Source of the DNA: DATHZQ01 sp965216945
Lineage (GTDB): Bacteria; Actinomycetota; Acidimicrobiia; Spongiisociales; UBA5794
Assembly (NCBI GenBank): GCA_965216945.1
Contig: CBDCGU010000003.1
Coordinates: 2,666,001 to 2,730,000, forward strand
Reading direction: 5' to 3'
Length of the DNA: 64,000 bases
In this document: piece by piece, positions 24,732 to 33,530 of the stretch
Numbering within the stretch: the first letter of the stretch is position 1
Layout of the letters: every line of letters begins with the position of its first letter
The notes under the pieces: generated by a model
What the model saw: only the letters and a program-made list of their open reading frames with translations
What the model was told of the DNA's origin: nothing
Databases searched by the model: none
Made by a program: the position numbers and the translations under genes

Positions 24732-26356
24732 GGCTGGCGACGTGGTCGAATCACGAGGAGATACATGGGGATGGCGGACACCGTGAGCAGCAGCAGGGCC
24801 GGCGCCGCCGCTCTGGCGTAGAAGAGATCGTTGGTGGTGCTCCAGATGCGGACCGCCAGCGTATCGAATCCGGTCGGCCGCAGCAGCAACGTCGCGGGGA
24901 GCTCTTTCATCGTGGTGAGGAAGACCAGCACTCCGCCCGCAAGCAGTCCTTTCCACATGAGCGGCAGCGTGATGCGGCGCAAGGTCTGCATGGCCCCCTT
25001 GCCGAGCCCTCGCGAGGCGTCCTCCAGGTTGGGGTTCACCTGGAGCAATGTGGCCTCGCCTGCGCTCGTGGCTTGGGCGAGGAACAGAGCACCGTAGATC
25101 ACGACGAGAAGAGTGAACGATTGGTAGAGACCGCCGAGGTAGTTCGATGCGAAGAAGACCACCGCAAGTGCCACGGTGATGTGGGGGAGCGAGAACATCA
25201 CGTAGACCGTCCGGTGGAGCCAGCGGCTGGCCCGCCCGCGATAGCGAACGGCGAGCACGACAACCGGAACCGCCGCGGCCATCGCGATCGCCGCCGCCGC
25301 CAGGGAGCCGGTCAACGAACCGGCGACGGCGCCCCACTGCATGTCGATGGTTTGCCCACCCAGCAGGCCACGCAGCAGCCAGATCGTCAGCACCCCGATC
25401 GGCAGCGCCAGCGCAAGGAACACCAGACCTCCGAGGAAGCTGTGGGCGGCGAAGCGGGCTCCGCCGGTGAGGGATACCGACGGGGCGGGGCGGCGAGGCT
25501 TGGTCCCGAAGTAGGCGGCGCGTCCCCGGGTGCGCTGCTCGGCCCACACGATGACGAGGGCCAGCAGGATCAACGACAGCGCAAGCACCGCCGCCGGCGT
25601 GCGGTCGAGCCTGCCTTGATACTGGGCGTAGATCACTCTGGTGAAGACGTCGAAGCCCATGAGGGACACGGCGCCGAAGTCCGAGAGCGTGTAGAGCGCC
25701 ACCAGCAGCGAGCCGGCGGCGACGGCCGGGCGGACCTGGGGCAGAACGACGGTGCGGAACGCCTTCCAGGGGCCGGCGCCGAGCGACCGCGCCGCCTCCT
25801 CGAAAGCCGGGTCGACGTTGCGCAGCGCCGCCCGAGCCACCAGAAACACATAGGGGTAGGTCGACAGAGTCAATGCCAGCCACGCACCGATGCCGCCGGA
25901 GATCGACGGAAGCGCCACGCCTGTCAGGTCGGCGAACAGGCCCCGCGGTCCGGCAAACGACAGCAGGGCGAGGGCGATGACATACGAGGGGATGACGAGG
26001 GGCAGCGAGACGAGCACCGTCCACATGCGTTTGCCGAGCACGTCCGACCGAACGATCAGCCACGCCGCGGCCACCCCAACTGCGGCGGCGGTCACCGTGA
26101 CGGATGCGGTGAAGACGATCGAGCGGACGAGCAGGGCGCCGGTGCGACCCGTGCTGAGCGTCTCCCATGCCGTGCCGGCCGATCCGATGACCCGGCCGAG
26201 GAGGAACAGCACCGGAACCGTGATTGGGACAACGATGGCGATGGCGAGCACCCACATCCACGTTGGCGCCTTCAAACCGCGCCGCGAAGGCGGCGGCGCA
26301 GGGACGACGGTTTCGGGGGCGGCCGCAGCCGGGTCGGCGACCGCCGCCTCTCTCAC
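24728..26356 (-). CDS. iron-type ABC transporter permease with two fused permease domains
   Basis: A 542-residue membrane protein with two BPD_transp_1 domains in tandem, each with an EAA loop (about FEEAARSLGAGPWKAFRTVVLP in the first half and LEDASRGLGKGAMQTLRRITLP in the second). This double-domain layout is typical of Fe(III) FbpB-type permeases. GTG 26356 overlaps the stop of the binding-protein gene (GTGA). About twelve membrane helices are expected. Cargo is inferred from the binding protein and the DtxR regulator next door. Confidence 0.92.
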   Translation of the reverse strand: MREAAVADPAAAAPETVVPAPPPSRRGLKAPTWMWVLAIAIVVPITVPVLFLLGRVIGSAGTAWETLSTGRTGALLVRSIVFTASVTVTAAAVGVAAAWLIVRSDVLGKRMWTVLVSLPLVIPSYVIALALLSFAGPRGLFADLTGVALPSISGGIGAWLALTLSTYPYVFLVARAALRNVDPAFEEAARSLGAGPWKAFRTVVLPQVRPAVAAGSLLVALYTLSDFGAVSLMGFDVFTRVIYAQYQGRLDRTPAAVLALSLILLALVIVWAEQRTRGRAAYFGTKPRRPAPSVSLTGGARFAAHSFLGGLVFLALALPIGVLTIWLLRGLLGGQTIDMQWGAVAGSLTGSLAAAAIAMAAAVPVVVLAVRYRGRASRWLHRTVYVMFSLPHITVALAVVFFASNYLGGLYQSFTLLVVIYGALFLAQATSAGEATLLQVNPNLEDASRGLGKGAMQTLRRITLPLMWKGLLAGGVLVFLTTMKELPATLLLRPTGFDTLAVRIWSTTNDLFYARAAAPALLLLTVSAIPMYLLVIRPRRQP

Positions 26357-27351
26357 AGCAGACCGGCCTCGGCGACGAGCTCGGTGGCGCGGTCCAAGAC
26401 GGCTGCCAGGTCCGAGAGCGGCAGATCGGGCGGGTTGAGAGAATCCAGCGGTGGAAGCGCGGTGTTCGGAGCGACGCCGGCGACGAGTGGATACTCGAAC
26501 GTCTCGTCCGCAAAATACTGCTGCGCCGACTCGGACAGGAGGAATGCGACAAACGCTTCTGCGTCTTCGGCATTGTCGCTCGACGACAGAATCCCGGCGC
26601 CTGCCGGCATGACCAAGGAGCCGGCGCCGCCACCGGTCATGAAGTGGTTTGCGGCCACCACTGCGTCGCCCTCCTCGGCGATGCGACGGAACAGGTAGTA
26701 GTGGTTCACCAGACCGGTATCGACCTCGCCATCGTCGACGGCGGCCACGATGACCGAGTTCTTCGGGTAGGTAGGCGCATCGTTGGCGGCGATGCCTTGG
26801 AGCCATGCGAGTGTTGCCTCCTCCCCGTCGATGAGGATCTTGGCCGCCACGAAGGCGAGGAACGAGCCGTTGGTCGGGGCGACGGCGAGCCGGCCCTGCC
26901 ACTGCGGTTCGACGAAGCCGTCCTCCGTCGGCGGCAGGTCGGATGGCTCGACCTTGGTGGTGTCGTAGACGACGACGCGAGCCCGTCCCGAGATGCCGAC
27001 CCACTGCTGGTCGACGTCGGAGAACGCCGGCGCTACGGCTTCCACGATCTCTGCGGGCAAACCGGCGAACAGACCGTCGAGCTTCACGGCACCGAGCGAA
27101 GCGGGATCCTGGGCGAAAAACACGTCGGCGGGAGAGTTCTCGCCCTCTTCGAGGATGGTCGCCGCCAGCTCGGCGCTGTCGCCGTAGCGCACCTCGACCT
27201 CAACACCCGCATCCGCGGCGAACTGCTCGATCAGGGGCGCAACGAGGTCCTCGCTGCGTCCTGAATAGATCGTGAGCGTGGATTCGTCGCCGCCACATGC
27301 CGTGGCGACCAGCGCCACGGCGAGCGAGACGAGGACGATCTTGCGCAACAT
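26353..27351 (-). CDS. periplasmic iron-binding lipoprotein of an ABC transporter
   Basis: A 332-residue solute-binding lipoprotein. The lipobox VATAC ends at C19. LTIYSGRSEDLVAPLIEQF and DVFFAQDPASLGAVK are the FbpA/FutA-type core, and VDTGLVNHYYLFRRI contains the paired tyrosines that in this family coordinate Fe(III). First gene of the operon. Upstream is a 10-base-arm inverted repeat and then a divergent DtxR-family regulator, consistent with metal-dependent repression. Confidence 0.92.
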   Translation of the reverse strand: MLRKIVLVSLAVALVATACGGDESTLTIYSGRSEDLVAPLIEQFAADAGVEVEVRYGDSAELAATILEEGENSPADVFFAQDPASLGAVKLDGLFAGLPAEIVEAVAPAFSDVDQQWVGISGRARVVVYDTTKVEPSDLPPTEDGFVEPQWQGRLAVAPTNGSFLAFVAAKILIDGEEATLAWLQGIAANDAPTYPKNSVIVAAVDDGEVDTGLVNHYYLFRRIAEEGDAVVAANHFMTGGGAGSLVMPAGAGILSSSDNAEDAEAFVAFLLSESAQQYFADETFEYPLVAGVAPNTALPPLDSLNPPDLPLSDLAAVLDRATELVAEAGLL

Positions 27352-27386
27352 TGAACGGACTCCCAGTTCGAAATCGCAGCGACGAT

Positions 27387-27412
27387 ATTTGTACTAACAA
27401 CATAGTGCAAAT
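27387..27412. promoter_or_regulatory. candidate DtxR-family operator between transporter and regulator
   Basis: ATTTGTACTA (27387-27396) and TAGTGCAAAT (27403-27412) form an inverted repeat with nine of ten positions paired and a 6-base spacer. It lies 35 bases before the transporter operon and 57 before the DtxR-family gene. It is AT-rich in a G+C-rich genome and matches the size of DtxR/MntR sites, though not the classical IdeR TTAGGTTAG consensus. Control of both genes is inferred. Confidence 0.6.
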
Positions 27413-27469
27413 CCGCCTAACAGGAGCTGTCAAGGTTCCCTAACACGATGTGTCGGGTAGTGTGCGGCC

Positions 27470-28132
27470 ATGTCCGAGACCACCTACAGCATCAAGTTCC
27501 GCGAGTACGCAGAGGCGATTTGGGAGATCGAAGAGGAGGGCATCGAGGTCATCCAAGCCCGGGTGGCGGACTGGCTCGGCGTCAGCCGCGCCTCCGTGTC
27601 CGAGATGATGAAGCGGATGCAGGCGGTAGGGCTGGTCAGCCTCGACGACGGGATCCACCTCACCGACGAGGGTCGCCACCTCGCCGAGGTGATCGTTCGC
27701 CGCCACCGCCTTGCCGAGCGGTTTCTCTCCGAGGTGCTCAAGCTTCCCTGGGACAAGGTGCACGCCGAAGCAGAGGTGTGGGAGACGACGATCTCCGATG
27801 ATGTCGAGCGTGCGATGTGGGACGTGATGGACGACCCGAAGACGTGCCCCCACGGGAATCCGATCCCGGGCGCCGGCTACAAACCGCCGAAGATGAAGCC
27901 GATCGCCAAGATGGAGCCGGGGGAGCAACTGCGCCTCGAGCGCATCTCCGAGGAGTTGGAACTCGACGCCGAGATGATGGGCTACCTGGATCGCTCGGGT
28001 CTGCGACCCGGCGCACACGTCGAGTTGCAGCGGCGGGATCCCCATGGGGCGATCACGGCCGCCGTCAACGGCGAGTCGGTCGGCATTGGCGTCTTCGCTG
28101 CCGAGCGTCTCTTCGTGGCGCTGGTGAGCTGA
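27470..28132 (+). CDS. DtxR/MntR-family metal-dependent transcriptional regulator
   Basis: A 220-residue regulator. The N-terminal winged helix (YAEAIWEIEEEGIEVIQARVADWLGVSRASVSEMMKRM begins it) is followed by a metal-binding dimerisation domain with RRHRLAERFLSEVL and about CPHGNPIP, where the Cys/His residues are typical ligands, and a C-terminal FeoA/SH3-like domain (about 148-220). It is divergent from the iron-type ABC operon. Iron is the likelier effector given the neighbour; manganese cannot be excluded. Confidence 0.93.
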   Translation: MSETTYSIKFREYAEAIWEIEEEGIEVIQARVADWLGVSRASVSEMMKRMQAVGLVSLDDGIHLTDEGRHLAEVIVRRHRLAERFLSEVLKLPWDKVHAEAEVWETTISDDVERAMWDVMDDPKTCPHGNPIPGAGYKPPKMKPIAKMEPGEQLRLERISEELELDAEMMGYLDRSGLRPGAHVELQRRDPHGAITAAVNGESVGIGVFAAERLFVALVS

Positions 28133-28139
28133 ACAGCGT

Positions 28140-28643
28140 TCAGAGGGCGGCAGCCAAGGCGAGCCATGGATCCGCAGCCTGGTCGAAGGGCTCGATCCTC
28201 TGCTCGAGACGTGTGACCGACGACTCAGCAGCGCTGCGGGCGCCGGCGGTCAGCCACTCCGGGTAGGCGAGCGTCCTCTGATGGGCGACGAACTCGTCCT
28301 CGTCGAGAACCTCGACCGAGCCGTCGTGGTTGCGCACCACGTCCAGGTCGAGATCGATCTGGGTGACTCTCTGGCCATGCCACTTCGGCGGCGTTCCGAT
28401 GTTGACATAGAGGGTGCGTCGTGGATGGTTCCAATAGAACTCGGTGATCCACCACTCACCGTCGGGCACCAGGCACACGAAGCCGCGTCGGAGCGGGCGA
28501 GGTGGCTCCTCTCCTCGCCGGGCGATCGTTGTCGGAGTGGCGCACAGCCAGACGCCGTGCTCGTCCTCGCCGAGGCGTAGCGTCTCGTACTGCCAGTGGC
28601 GGCGATCCGGCCACTTCCGGCTGTCCATGTGAACCGTGGTCAC
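28140..28643 (-). CDS. DUF402-family protein
   Basis: A 167-residue protein. The motifs RKWPDRRHWQYETLRLGEDEHGVWL, WWITEFYWN, and the metal-site-like IDLDLDVVRNHDGSVEVLDEDEF are characteristic of DUF402, related to FAU-1 and nucleoside-diphosphate phosphatase proteins. I use GTG 28643, five bases after the preceding gene ends, though ATG 28628 is possible. Probably co-transcribed with the HEAT-repeat gene upstream. Confidence 0.85.
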   Translation of the reverse strand: MTTVHMDSRKWPDRRHWQYETLRLGEDEHGVWLCATPTTIARRGEEPPRPLRRGFVCLVPDGEWWITEFYWNHPRRTLYVNIGTPPKWHGQRVTQIDLDLDVVRNHDGSVEVLDEDEFVAHQRTLAYPEWLTAGARSAAESSVTRLEQRIEPFDQAADPWLALAAAL

Positions 28644-28648
28644 GTTCG

Positions 28649-29737
28649 CTACCGCCGCAACGCGCGGGCGACCTCGAACCGCACCTGGAAGTCGTCGTCG
28701 TCTGCGAGGGCGGCGATCGCATCGCGGCTGGACGCTGCTCCGAGATCGGAAAGCGATCGAACCGCTTTCCATCGCACCCATGCGTCCTCGCTGCCGAGCG
28801 CCGACTCGAACAGATCGCGCAGCGTTTCGTCCTCGGTGTCCGCCGCCGCATCGATCGCGGCCCGCCGCACGATGCGCGCCTCGTCCGCGGCGCCTTGGCG
28901 GACGGCCGCCCGCCGCACGTCGTCGTCGTCCGCTTCCGCCAGGATGGCGACGGCGATCCGGCGGAGCCGCGGATCGTCCGCCTGAAGCGCTTCTGTCAGC
29001 CGTGCCCGCTCGTCCATTCGGTCCGGGTCGAGGAGGTGCAGCTCTGAGGGGCGGATGTCGAGATGAACGCGCCCGGCCTCCTGCATCAGCTCCTGGCGGG
29101 TGCGAGGTGTTGCGGTAACCGGCTCGCCGGTGGCGAACAGTGTCGTCACCAGCGCCAAGATCGGATCGAGCCGTTGCTGCCACGACGACGTGCGATCCAA
29201 GCCGACGGTGACGAAGTCGCCCGCCACCATCACGTCGGTGACATCGTCCTCGGCGAGCAGCCGGGCTACCCGGTCATCGTCGGGATGACCGTCCGTACGC
29301 CGGTACCAGAGCCCCGGCTGAGGATCACCGCCCGTGAGGAACTTCACCTTGCGGGGATGAGGCGTCGGCTCGGGAACGACGGGACCGTCGAACACGCGAT
29401 CGAAGATGGACTCGGAAGCGTCGGACGCACCGGTTGCCCACAACACGTAGTGACCATCCTGGATGCCATGGGCGATGACAAGTCCGCCGCCGAGGCGGTG
29501 TTCCCACCAGCCTGATGCCACGTGCGGCGTGACCAATGCGCTCAACGACTGGGCATCGGCAGGGGTCCAGGGCGCCGACGAGAAGAACTGCTTGAGCAGC
29601 GTCTTGAACCGACCCAGTGACTCGAAGGGTAGGTGCATCGCGACCTCGTACGTGATGAAGCCCGAGGCGTCTGCGGTGAGGTCGTTGGAACCGATTGCGG
29701 CCCGGCTGGTGTCGAGATCTGCGGGAGGCGCTTTCAC
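28649..29737 (-). CDS. NifU N-terminal-like and HEAT-repeat protein
   Basis: A 362-residue two-part protein. Residues about 110-225 carry a segment (FLTGGDPQPGLWYRR, DDVTDVMVAGDFVTVGL) resembling the Nfu/NifU N-terminal domain. Residues about 250-362 are PBS-lyase-type HEAT repeats (DPRLRRIAVAILAEADDDDVRRAAVRQ and further units). This fusion resembles conserved virulence factor C-type proteins of Gram-positive bacteria. No cysteines suited to an Fe-S cluster stand out. Function unknown. Confidence 0.75.
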   Translation of the reverse strand: MKAPPADLDTSRAAIGSNDLTADASGFITYEVAMHLPFESLGRFKTLLKQFFSSAPWTPADAQSLSALVTPHVASGWWEHRLGGGLVIAHGIQDGHYVLWATGASDASESIFDRVFDGPVVPEPTPHPRKVKFLTGGDPQPGLWYRRTDGHPDDDRVARLLAEDDVTDVMVAGDFVTVGLDRTSSWQQRLDPILALVTTLFATGEPVTATPRTRQELMQEAGRVHLDIRPSELHLLDPDRMDERARLTEALQADDPRLRRIAVAILAEADDDDVRRAAVRQGAADEARIVRRAAIDAAADTEDETLRDLFESALGSEDAWVRWKAVRSLSDLGAASSRDAIAALADDDDFQVRFEVARALRR

Positions 29738-29821
29738 ACCGGCAATGATGGCAGCTCGACCTCTCCACCGGGCGAGCGACGTCCGGAAGCGAGCGCACCG
29801 AGCGCTGCGGCATGCGGTGCC

Positions 29822-31387
29822 TCACGCCTCCGTCAGACGCAACAAACCAACCACCAGACCGTCGACCACGGCGTTCCAGCTGGCGTCGATGATGTTCTCG
29901 TGGACGGCGACGCTGCCCCACACCTCATCTCCGTCGCTGTTCTCCACCAGCACCCGGACCCTTGCCGATGACCCGTCGGAGCTGTCGAGGTCGCGCACCC
30001 GGTAGTCGGTGAGCCTGATGCGGTCGATGTCCGGGTAGCTGGCGGCCAGCGCCGCCCGCAGTGCGCGGTCGAGGGCGCTCACGGGGCCATCGCCTTCACG
30101 TGTGGTCACGACCCGTTCGTCACCGACGTAGACCTTGACCGTGGCTTCGGCGACCACCTCGTTGTCCCGGTGCTCCACGAAGACCCGGTACGACTCCATC
30201 CGGAAGAAGTCCTGTTTCCACCCCTGAGCCTCGCGCAACAGCAGTTCGAACGAGCCGTCGGCGGCCTCGAACTGGTACCCGCGGTGCTCGAGCTCCTTGA
30301 TGCGATCGACCACCTGTTGGGCCGCCTCGGCGTCGAGCTCCAGCCCTTGGGCCTCGGCCTTCTGGAGAACGGTGGAACGTCCCGCGAGCTCGGACACGAC
30401 GACTCGGGTGGCGTTGCCGACGACCTCTGGCGCGAGATGCTCGTACGCATCCGACCGTCGCGCCAGCGCTGACGTGTGCAGGCCGGCCTTGTGGGTGAAC
30501 GCCGAGGCACCCACGTAGGGGAGGTGGGGATCGAGCGTCAGGTTGATGACGTCGGCGATGTGGTGCGACACGGACGTCAGCCGGCTCAGCCGATCGTGCG
30601 GGATCGTCTCGTATCCCATCTTCACAGCGAGGTTGGGGATCACAGAGCACAAATCGGCATTGCCGGTGCGTTCCCCATACCCGTTGACGCAGCCCTGCAC
30701 CTGGTACACGCCCTCCAAGACGGCACTCAGCGTGTTGCCGACTGCCATGCCTGAGTCGTTGTGGAAGTGACACCCGAAGGTGGCCTCGGGAACGGCCTCC
30801 GCCACTTCGCCGACGATGCGCTGCACTTGGTGAGCCAGGAAGCCACCGTTGGTGTCGCAGAGCACGAGCCGTTCGGCTCCGGCGTCGTGAGCCGCACGGA
30901 GGACCCCGACCGAGAACTCGGGGTTGGCGCGGTAGCCGTCGAAGAAGTGCTCGGCATCGAAGAAGACCCGCCGGCCCTGGCTGCGAAGGTAGGCGACGGA
31001 ATCCTCCACCATTGCGATCGCCTCCGCATGGCTCGTCCGCAGCGCATGCTCGACGTGGTAATCCCACGACTTGCCGACCAGGCAGATCACATCCGTCTCG
31101 GCGGCGAGCAAGGCGGCCAGTTGCTCGTCGTCGTCGGGGCCGACTCCGGTGCGACGCGTCGCACCGAACGCGACGAGCTCGGCAGTCTGGAGATCCAGCT
31201 CCGTGCGGGCTCGGGCGAAGAACTCGTCGTCTTTCGGATTGGCTCCCGGCCAGCCACCTTCCACGAACGCCACACCCAGGTCATCGAGCAGCCTCGCCAC
31301 ACGGAGCTTGTCGCCGGCGGTGAGTGAGATTCCTTCCTGCTGGGTTCCGTCGCGGAGCGTGGTGTCGTAGATCTCGACGGTCTTCAT
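29822..31387 (-). CDS. cimA: citramalate synthase
   Basis: The 521-residue enzyme condenses pyruvate and acetyl-CoA to citramalate, the first step of the threonine-independent route to isoleucine. The N-terminus VEIYDTTLRDGTQQEGISL is the HMGL-like catalytic signature, HFHNDSGMAVGNTL carries the metal-binding HxH, and about 390-521 is a LeuA-type allosteric domain. The DGTQQEG form distinguishes it from 2-isopropylmalate synthase. It is preceded by a leader-peptide attenuator with Leu, Ile, Ile and Val codons. Confidence 0.93.
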   Translation of the reverse strand: MKTVEIYDTTLRDGTQQEGISLTAGDKLRVARLLDDLGVAFVEGGWPGANPKDDEFFARARTELDLQTAELVAFGATRRTGVGPDDDEQLAALLAAETDVICLVGKSWDYHVEHALRTSHAEAIAMVEDSVAYLRSQGRRVFFDAEHFFDGYRANPEFSVGVLRAAHDAGAERLVLCDTNGGFLAHQVQRIVGEVAEAVPEATFGCHFHNDSGMAVGNTLSAVLEGVYQVQGCVNGYGERTGNADLCSVIPNLAVKMGYETIPHDRLSRLTSVSHHIADVINLTLDPHLPYVGASAFTHKAGLHTSALARRSDAYEHLAPEVVGNATRVVVSELAGRSTVLQKAEAQGLELDAEAAQQVVDRIKELEHRGYQFEAADGSFELLLREAQGWKQDFFRMESYRVFVEHRDNEVVAEATVKVYVGDERVVTTREGDGPVSALDRALRAALAASYPDIDRIRLTDYRVRDLDSSDGSSARVRVLVENSDGDEVWGSVAVHENIIDASWNAVVDGLVVGLLRLTEA

Positions 31388-31414
31388 GATGATCCTCGGT
31401 CGGGTGGGGGAAAT

Positions 31415-31471
31415 GAAAAACCCTCCGCTTGGCGGAGGGTCGGGCGCACACGCCTGCGGCGGTGGTGCGCC
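31415..31471 (-). terminator. attenuator of cimA: pause/antiterminator and terminator hairpins
   Basis: On the minus strand a hairpin with 7-base arms GGCGCAC/GTGCGCC (31443-31449, 31465-31471) is followed by a perfect 8-base terminator stem CCCTCCGC/GCGGAGGG (31421-31428, 31432-31439) and a T-run from 31420 to 31416. It lies between the leader peptide and the cimA start. The geometry is that of ribosome-mediated transcription attenuation. Confidence 0.8.
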
Positions 31472-31472
31472 G

Positions 31473-31514
31473 TCAGACGATGATCAGGTGGGGGGAGTGG
31501 TGAGTCGTGTTCAT
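31473..31514 (-). CDS. leader peptide of cimA attenuator
   Basis: A 13-residue peptide, MNTTHHSPHLIIV, ends in consecutive Leu-Ile-Ile-Val codons and a TGA, directly upstream of the terminator stem. Isoleucine is the pathway product, so ribosome stalling on these codons under branched-chain amino-acid shortage would prevent terminator formation. The promoter's expected start lies within about three bases of the ATG, so the leader message is probably leaderless. Confidence 0.78.
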   Translation of the reverse strand: MNTTHHSPHLIIV

Positions 31515-31523
31515 GGGCCGCCG

Positions 31524-31552
31524 AGTATGACGGTCGGCCGGCCGATCGTCAA
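31524..31552 (-). promoter_or_regulatory. cimA promoter
   Basis: Read on the minus strand: TTGACG (31552-31547), 17 bases, CATACT (31529-31524). The predicted transcript starts around 31517, next to the leader-peptide ATG at 31514. This is a close match to the housekeeping consensus with ideal spacing. Confidence 0.7.
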
Positions 31553-31620
31553 GGTCGGCGGTGAGAGGGGGCGCCCAGCCGGGCGCCCCCAAGATCACTC
31601 GACAGGTGTCGCGGATACCC

Positions 31621-32307
31621 TCACATGGACGGGCCGCCACCCGCGCTGGGTCCGCGGTCGTCACTCGGGCTCAGATACTTGGCCCACCACTGCTTGGCAG
31701 TGTCGATGCCACCGATACCGAAGGCGATCGCAAAGGCGATACCGATCCCGCCGAAGATCGCTGTCGTCAGAGCGTTGACGAAGAAGCCAACCCGCAGCAT
31801 CTCCATGGCCGTGACCAGACCGAAGAGAATGAAGCCGACCCGCGTCAACCACGGCAGCCAGGTCAAGCCGTTGCTGGTGGACCACGGCTCGATGAGCCCC
31901 GCGACGAACTTGCCAACGGCGGCCGCAATCACGATGACGACGAAGGCGACGACGATGACCGGGATCACTGCGAGGAAACGCTGAATCAACGCCACGATGA
32001 CGTCGGCCTCGAGTGCCTCGAATGCCAGCATCAGCACTGTGAGCCAGAGGAAGAAGTACACAACCGATGCGGTCAAGGACGCTGCGTTGTAGCCCGATTC
32101 CTCCAGAGCGGAATTGATGCCTGCTGCGTCGAGGACGGCCTGCACCGGACTCCACTCCATGAACCTCTTGACGAGACTTCGCAGGATGCGGGCGATGAAC
32201 CACCCGACGATCAGTATCAGTAGCGCTCCGATGATCTTCGGTGTCCACTCGCCGATGGCGGTGCCGATATCACGGAGACCTTCCGTCAACCGGTCCCAAA
32301 AGGACAT
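31621..32307 (-). CDS. small mechanosensitive-channel-like membrane protein
   Basis: A 228-residue protein with about five membrane helices (near 22-42, 75-98, 105-130, 145-165, 170-195). The N-terminus MSFWDRLTEGLRDIG and the glycine-rich ATAIFGGIGIAFAIAFGIGG helix fit the MscS-related TM-helix (CmpX-type) family, which lacks the large cytoplasmic cage of MscS. ATG 32307 is preceded by GAGGAG. Osmotic or envelope-stress role is inferred. Confidence 0.8.
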   Translation of the reverse strand: MSFWDRLTEGLRDIGTAIGEWTPKIIGALLILIVGWFIARILRSLVKRFMEWSPVQAVLDAAGINSALEESGYNAASLTASVVYFFLWLTVLMLAFEALEADVIVALIQRFLAVIPVIVVAFVVIVIAAAVGKFVAGLIEPWSTSNGLTWLPWLTRVGFILFGLVTAMEMLRVGFFVNALTTAIFGGIGIAFAIAFGIGGIDTAKQWWAKYLSPSDDRGPSAGGGPSM

Positions 32308-32456
32308 GTGCCGCTCCTCTGTAGGCGTACTTACATCACGGCTCGCAAGTCGATTCGACGACACGGCCGCGACCCCCCGGATCAACCGGTCCGCTCCGCT
32401 TACCTCCCGCTGCCAATAGCGTAGTGTTTCGCGCCTTTGCGGTTCAAGGAGCCGCG

Positions 32457-32909
32457 CTATTCGTCGCGTCGAATCGTGGCGACGACCTCGATCGATGCGG
32501 CGTCGGCGAACTCGAGCGTCACGAGCATCGTGCTGCCTTCGTCGAGCTGTTCGGCCGCCTCGATGCACATGATGTGGAGCCCGCCGGGACCAAGGGTCAC
32601 CGCCGAGCCGGGTGTCACCGCGATCCCGTCCTCGACCGGCGACATCGTCATCACGTCACCCTCCATGCTCGTCATGTGGATCTCCGTGACACCGCACGCC
32701 TCCCCATCGGCAGCGATCAGGCTCGCCGCATCCGTCCCGTCGTTGGCGACCGTCATGTAGATCGCGGTGTTGCTGTGGGGGCTGGGAGTTGGGCGAGCCC
32801 ACGCATCGCTGACGCTGATACCACCCGACGAGGCAGCATCGTCGCCGGTGCCGCCACAGGCAGCAGTGAGGATGGCGATGACGACGACGGCCGCGGCGTG
32901 AGGTCGCAT
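32457..32909 (-). CDS. PCuAC-type copper chaperone lipoprotein
   Basis: A 150-residue exported lipoprotein (lipobox at C18). The copper-binding motif of the PCu(A)C family is present: H78, M89, H112 and M114 (IHMT...MTMS...LHIM). It delivers Cu(I) to the CuA site of terminal oxidases in characterised members. Its ATG overlaps the stop of the SCO gene (TGATG), and the oxidase genes follow further on, so a role in assembling the ba3 oxidase is a strong inference. Confidence 0.9.
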   Translation of the reverse strand: MRPHAAAVVVIAILTAACGGTGDDAASSGGISVSDAWARPTPSPHSNTAIYMTVANDGTDAASLIAADGEACGVTEIHMTSMEGDVMTMSPVEDGIAVTPGSAVTLGPGGLHIMCIEAAEQLDEGSTMLVTLEFADAASIEVVATIRRDE

Positions 32910-33505
32910 CACCCGACCAGGTACGACAGGTCGTCGGCGATGTCTTGCGGGCTGGTGCCGAAGGGGAGCACGAGCTTCAAGTACCCGTCCTTGTCGATGA
33001 CCATCAGTGTCGCCGTGTGGTCGACGAGATAGCCGGCCGCGCCCCCGACTTCGGTCTTCTCGAAGTAGACGCCATAGACGGTGGCGAGCTGGGCCACCTC
33101 GCCGCGGGTGCCGGTGAGCCCGAGGAAGGTCTCGTTGAAGGCCGGCACGTATCGGGCAAGCACAGGGGGTGTATCTCGCTCGGGGTCGACCGAGACCATG
33201 ACGACCTGAACGTCGTCGGCCTTGTCGCCCATCATCTCCAGCGCCTCGTCGACGTCGGCCAGCGTCGCCGGACACACGTCCGGGCAGTACGTGTAGCCGA
33301 AGTACATCACGACGACCTGGTCCTCGAAGTCCTCGAGACTCACCCGCTCCCCCTCGTGCGACAGCAGGTCGACGGAGGGGGCGGCCGTGGAGGACTGGAT
33401 GACCGTGCCATGGAAGATGTGCGGACGAACTCGCGGCAGTACCCCGAACCACGCAATGGCGGCGAGACCGACGACGGCAGCGACCCAGCCGACGATCTTC
33501 GTCAT
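32909..33505 (-). CDS. SCO1/SenC-type copper-binding thioredoxin-fold protein
   Basis: A 198-residue membrane-anchored protein (TM at about 5-22). The copper motif YCPDVCP places C74 and C78, and the third ligand is the histidine in VDHTATLMVID. SCO proteins reduce and metallate CuA in cytochrome oxidase subunit II. The gene overlaps the PCuAC gene and lies 25 bases after a second SCO gene. Confidence 0.92.
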   Translation of the reverse strand: MTKIVGWVAAVVGLAAIAWFGVLPRVRPHIFHGTVIQSSTAAPSVDLLSHEGERVSLEDFEDQVVVMYFGYTYCPDVCPATLADVDEALEMMGDKADDVQVVMVSVDPERDTPPVLARYVPAFNETFLGLTGTRGEVAQLATVYGVYFEKTEVGGAAGYLVDHTATLMVIDKDGYLKLVLPFGTSPQDIADDLSYLVG

Positions 33506-33530
33506 GAGCTCATGCCCATTTCGCCCTGCC

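Noticed and set aside
25073..26698. Plus-strand open frame of about 541 codons across the ABC permease
   Set aside because: Antisense to a permease with clear EAA loops; composition is Arg/Gly/Glu/Asp-rich low complexity without any domain.
29822..31387. 2-isopropylmalate synthase or homocitrate synthase
   Set aside because: The N-terminal DGTQQEGISL form and overall pattern are those of citramalate synthase.
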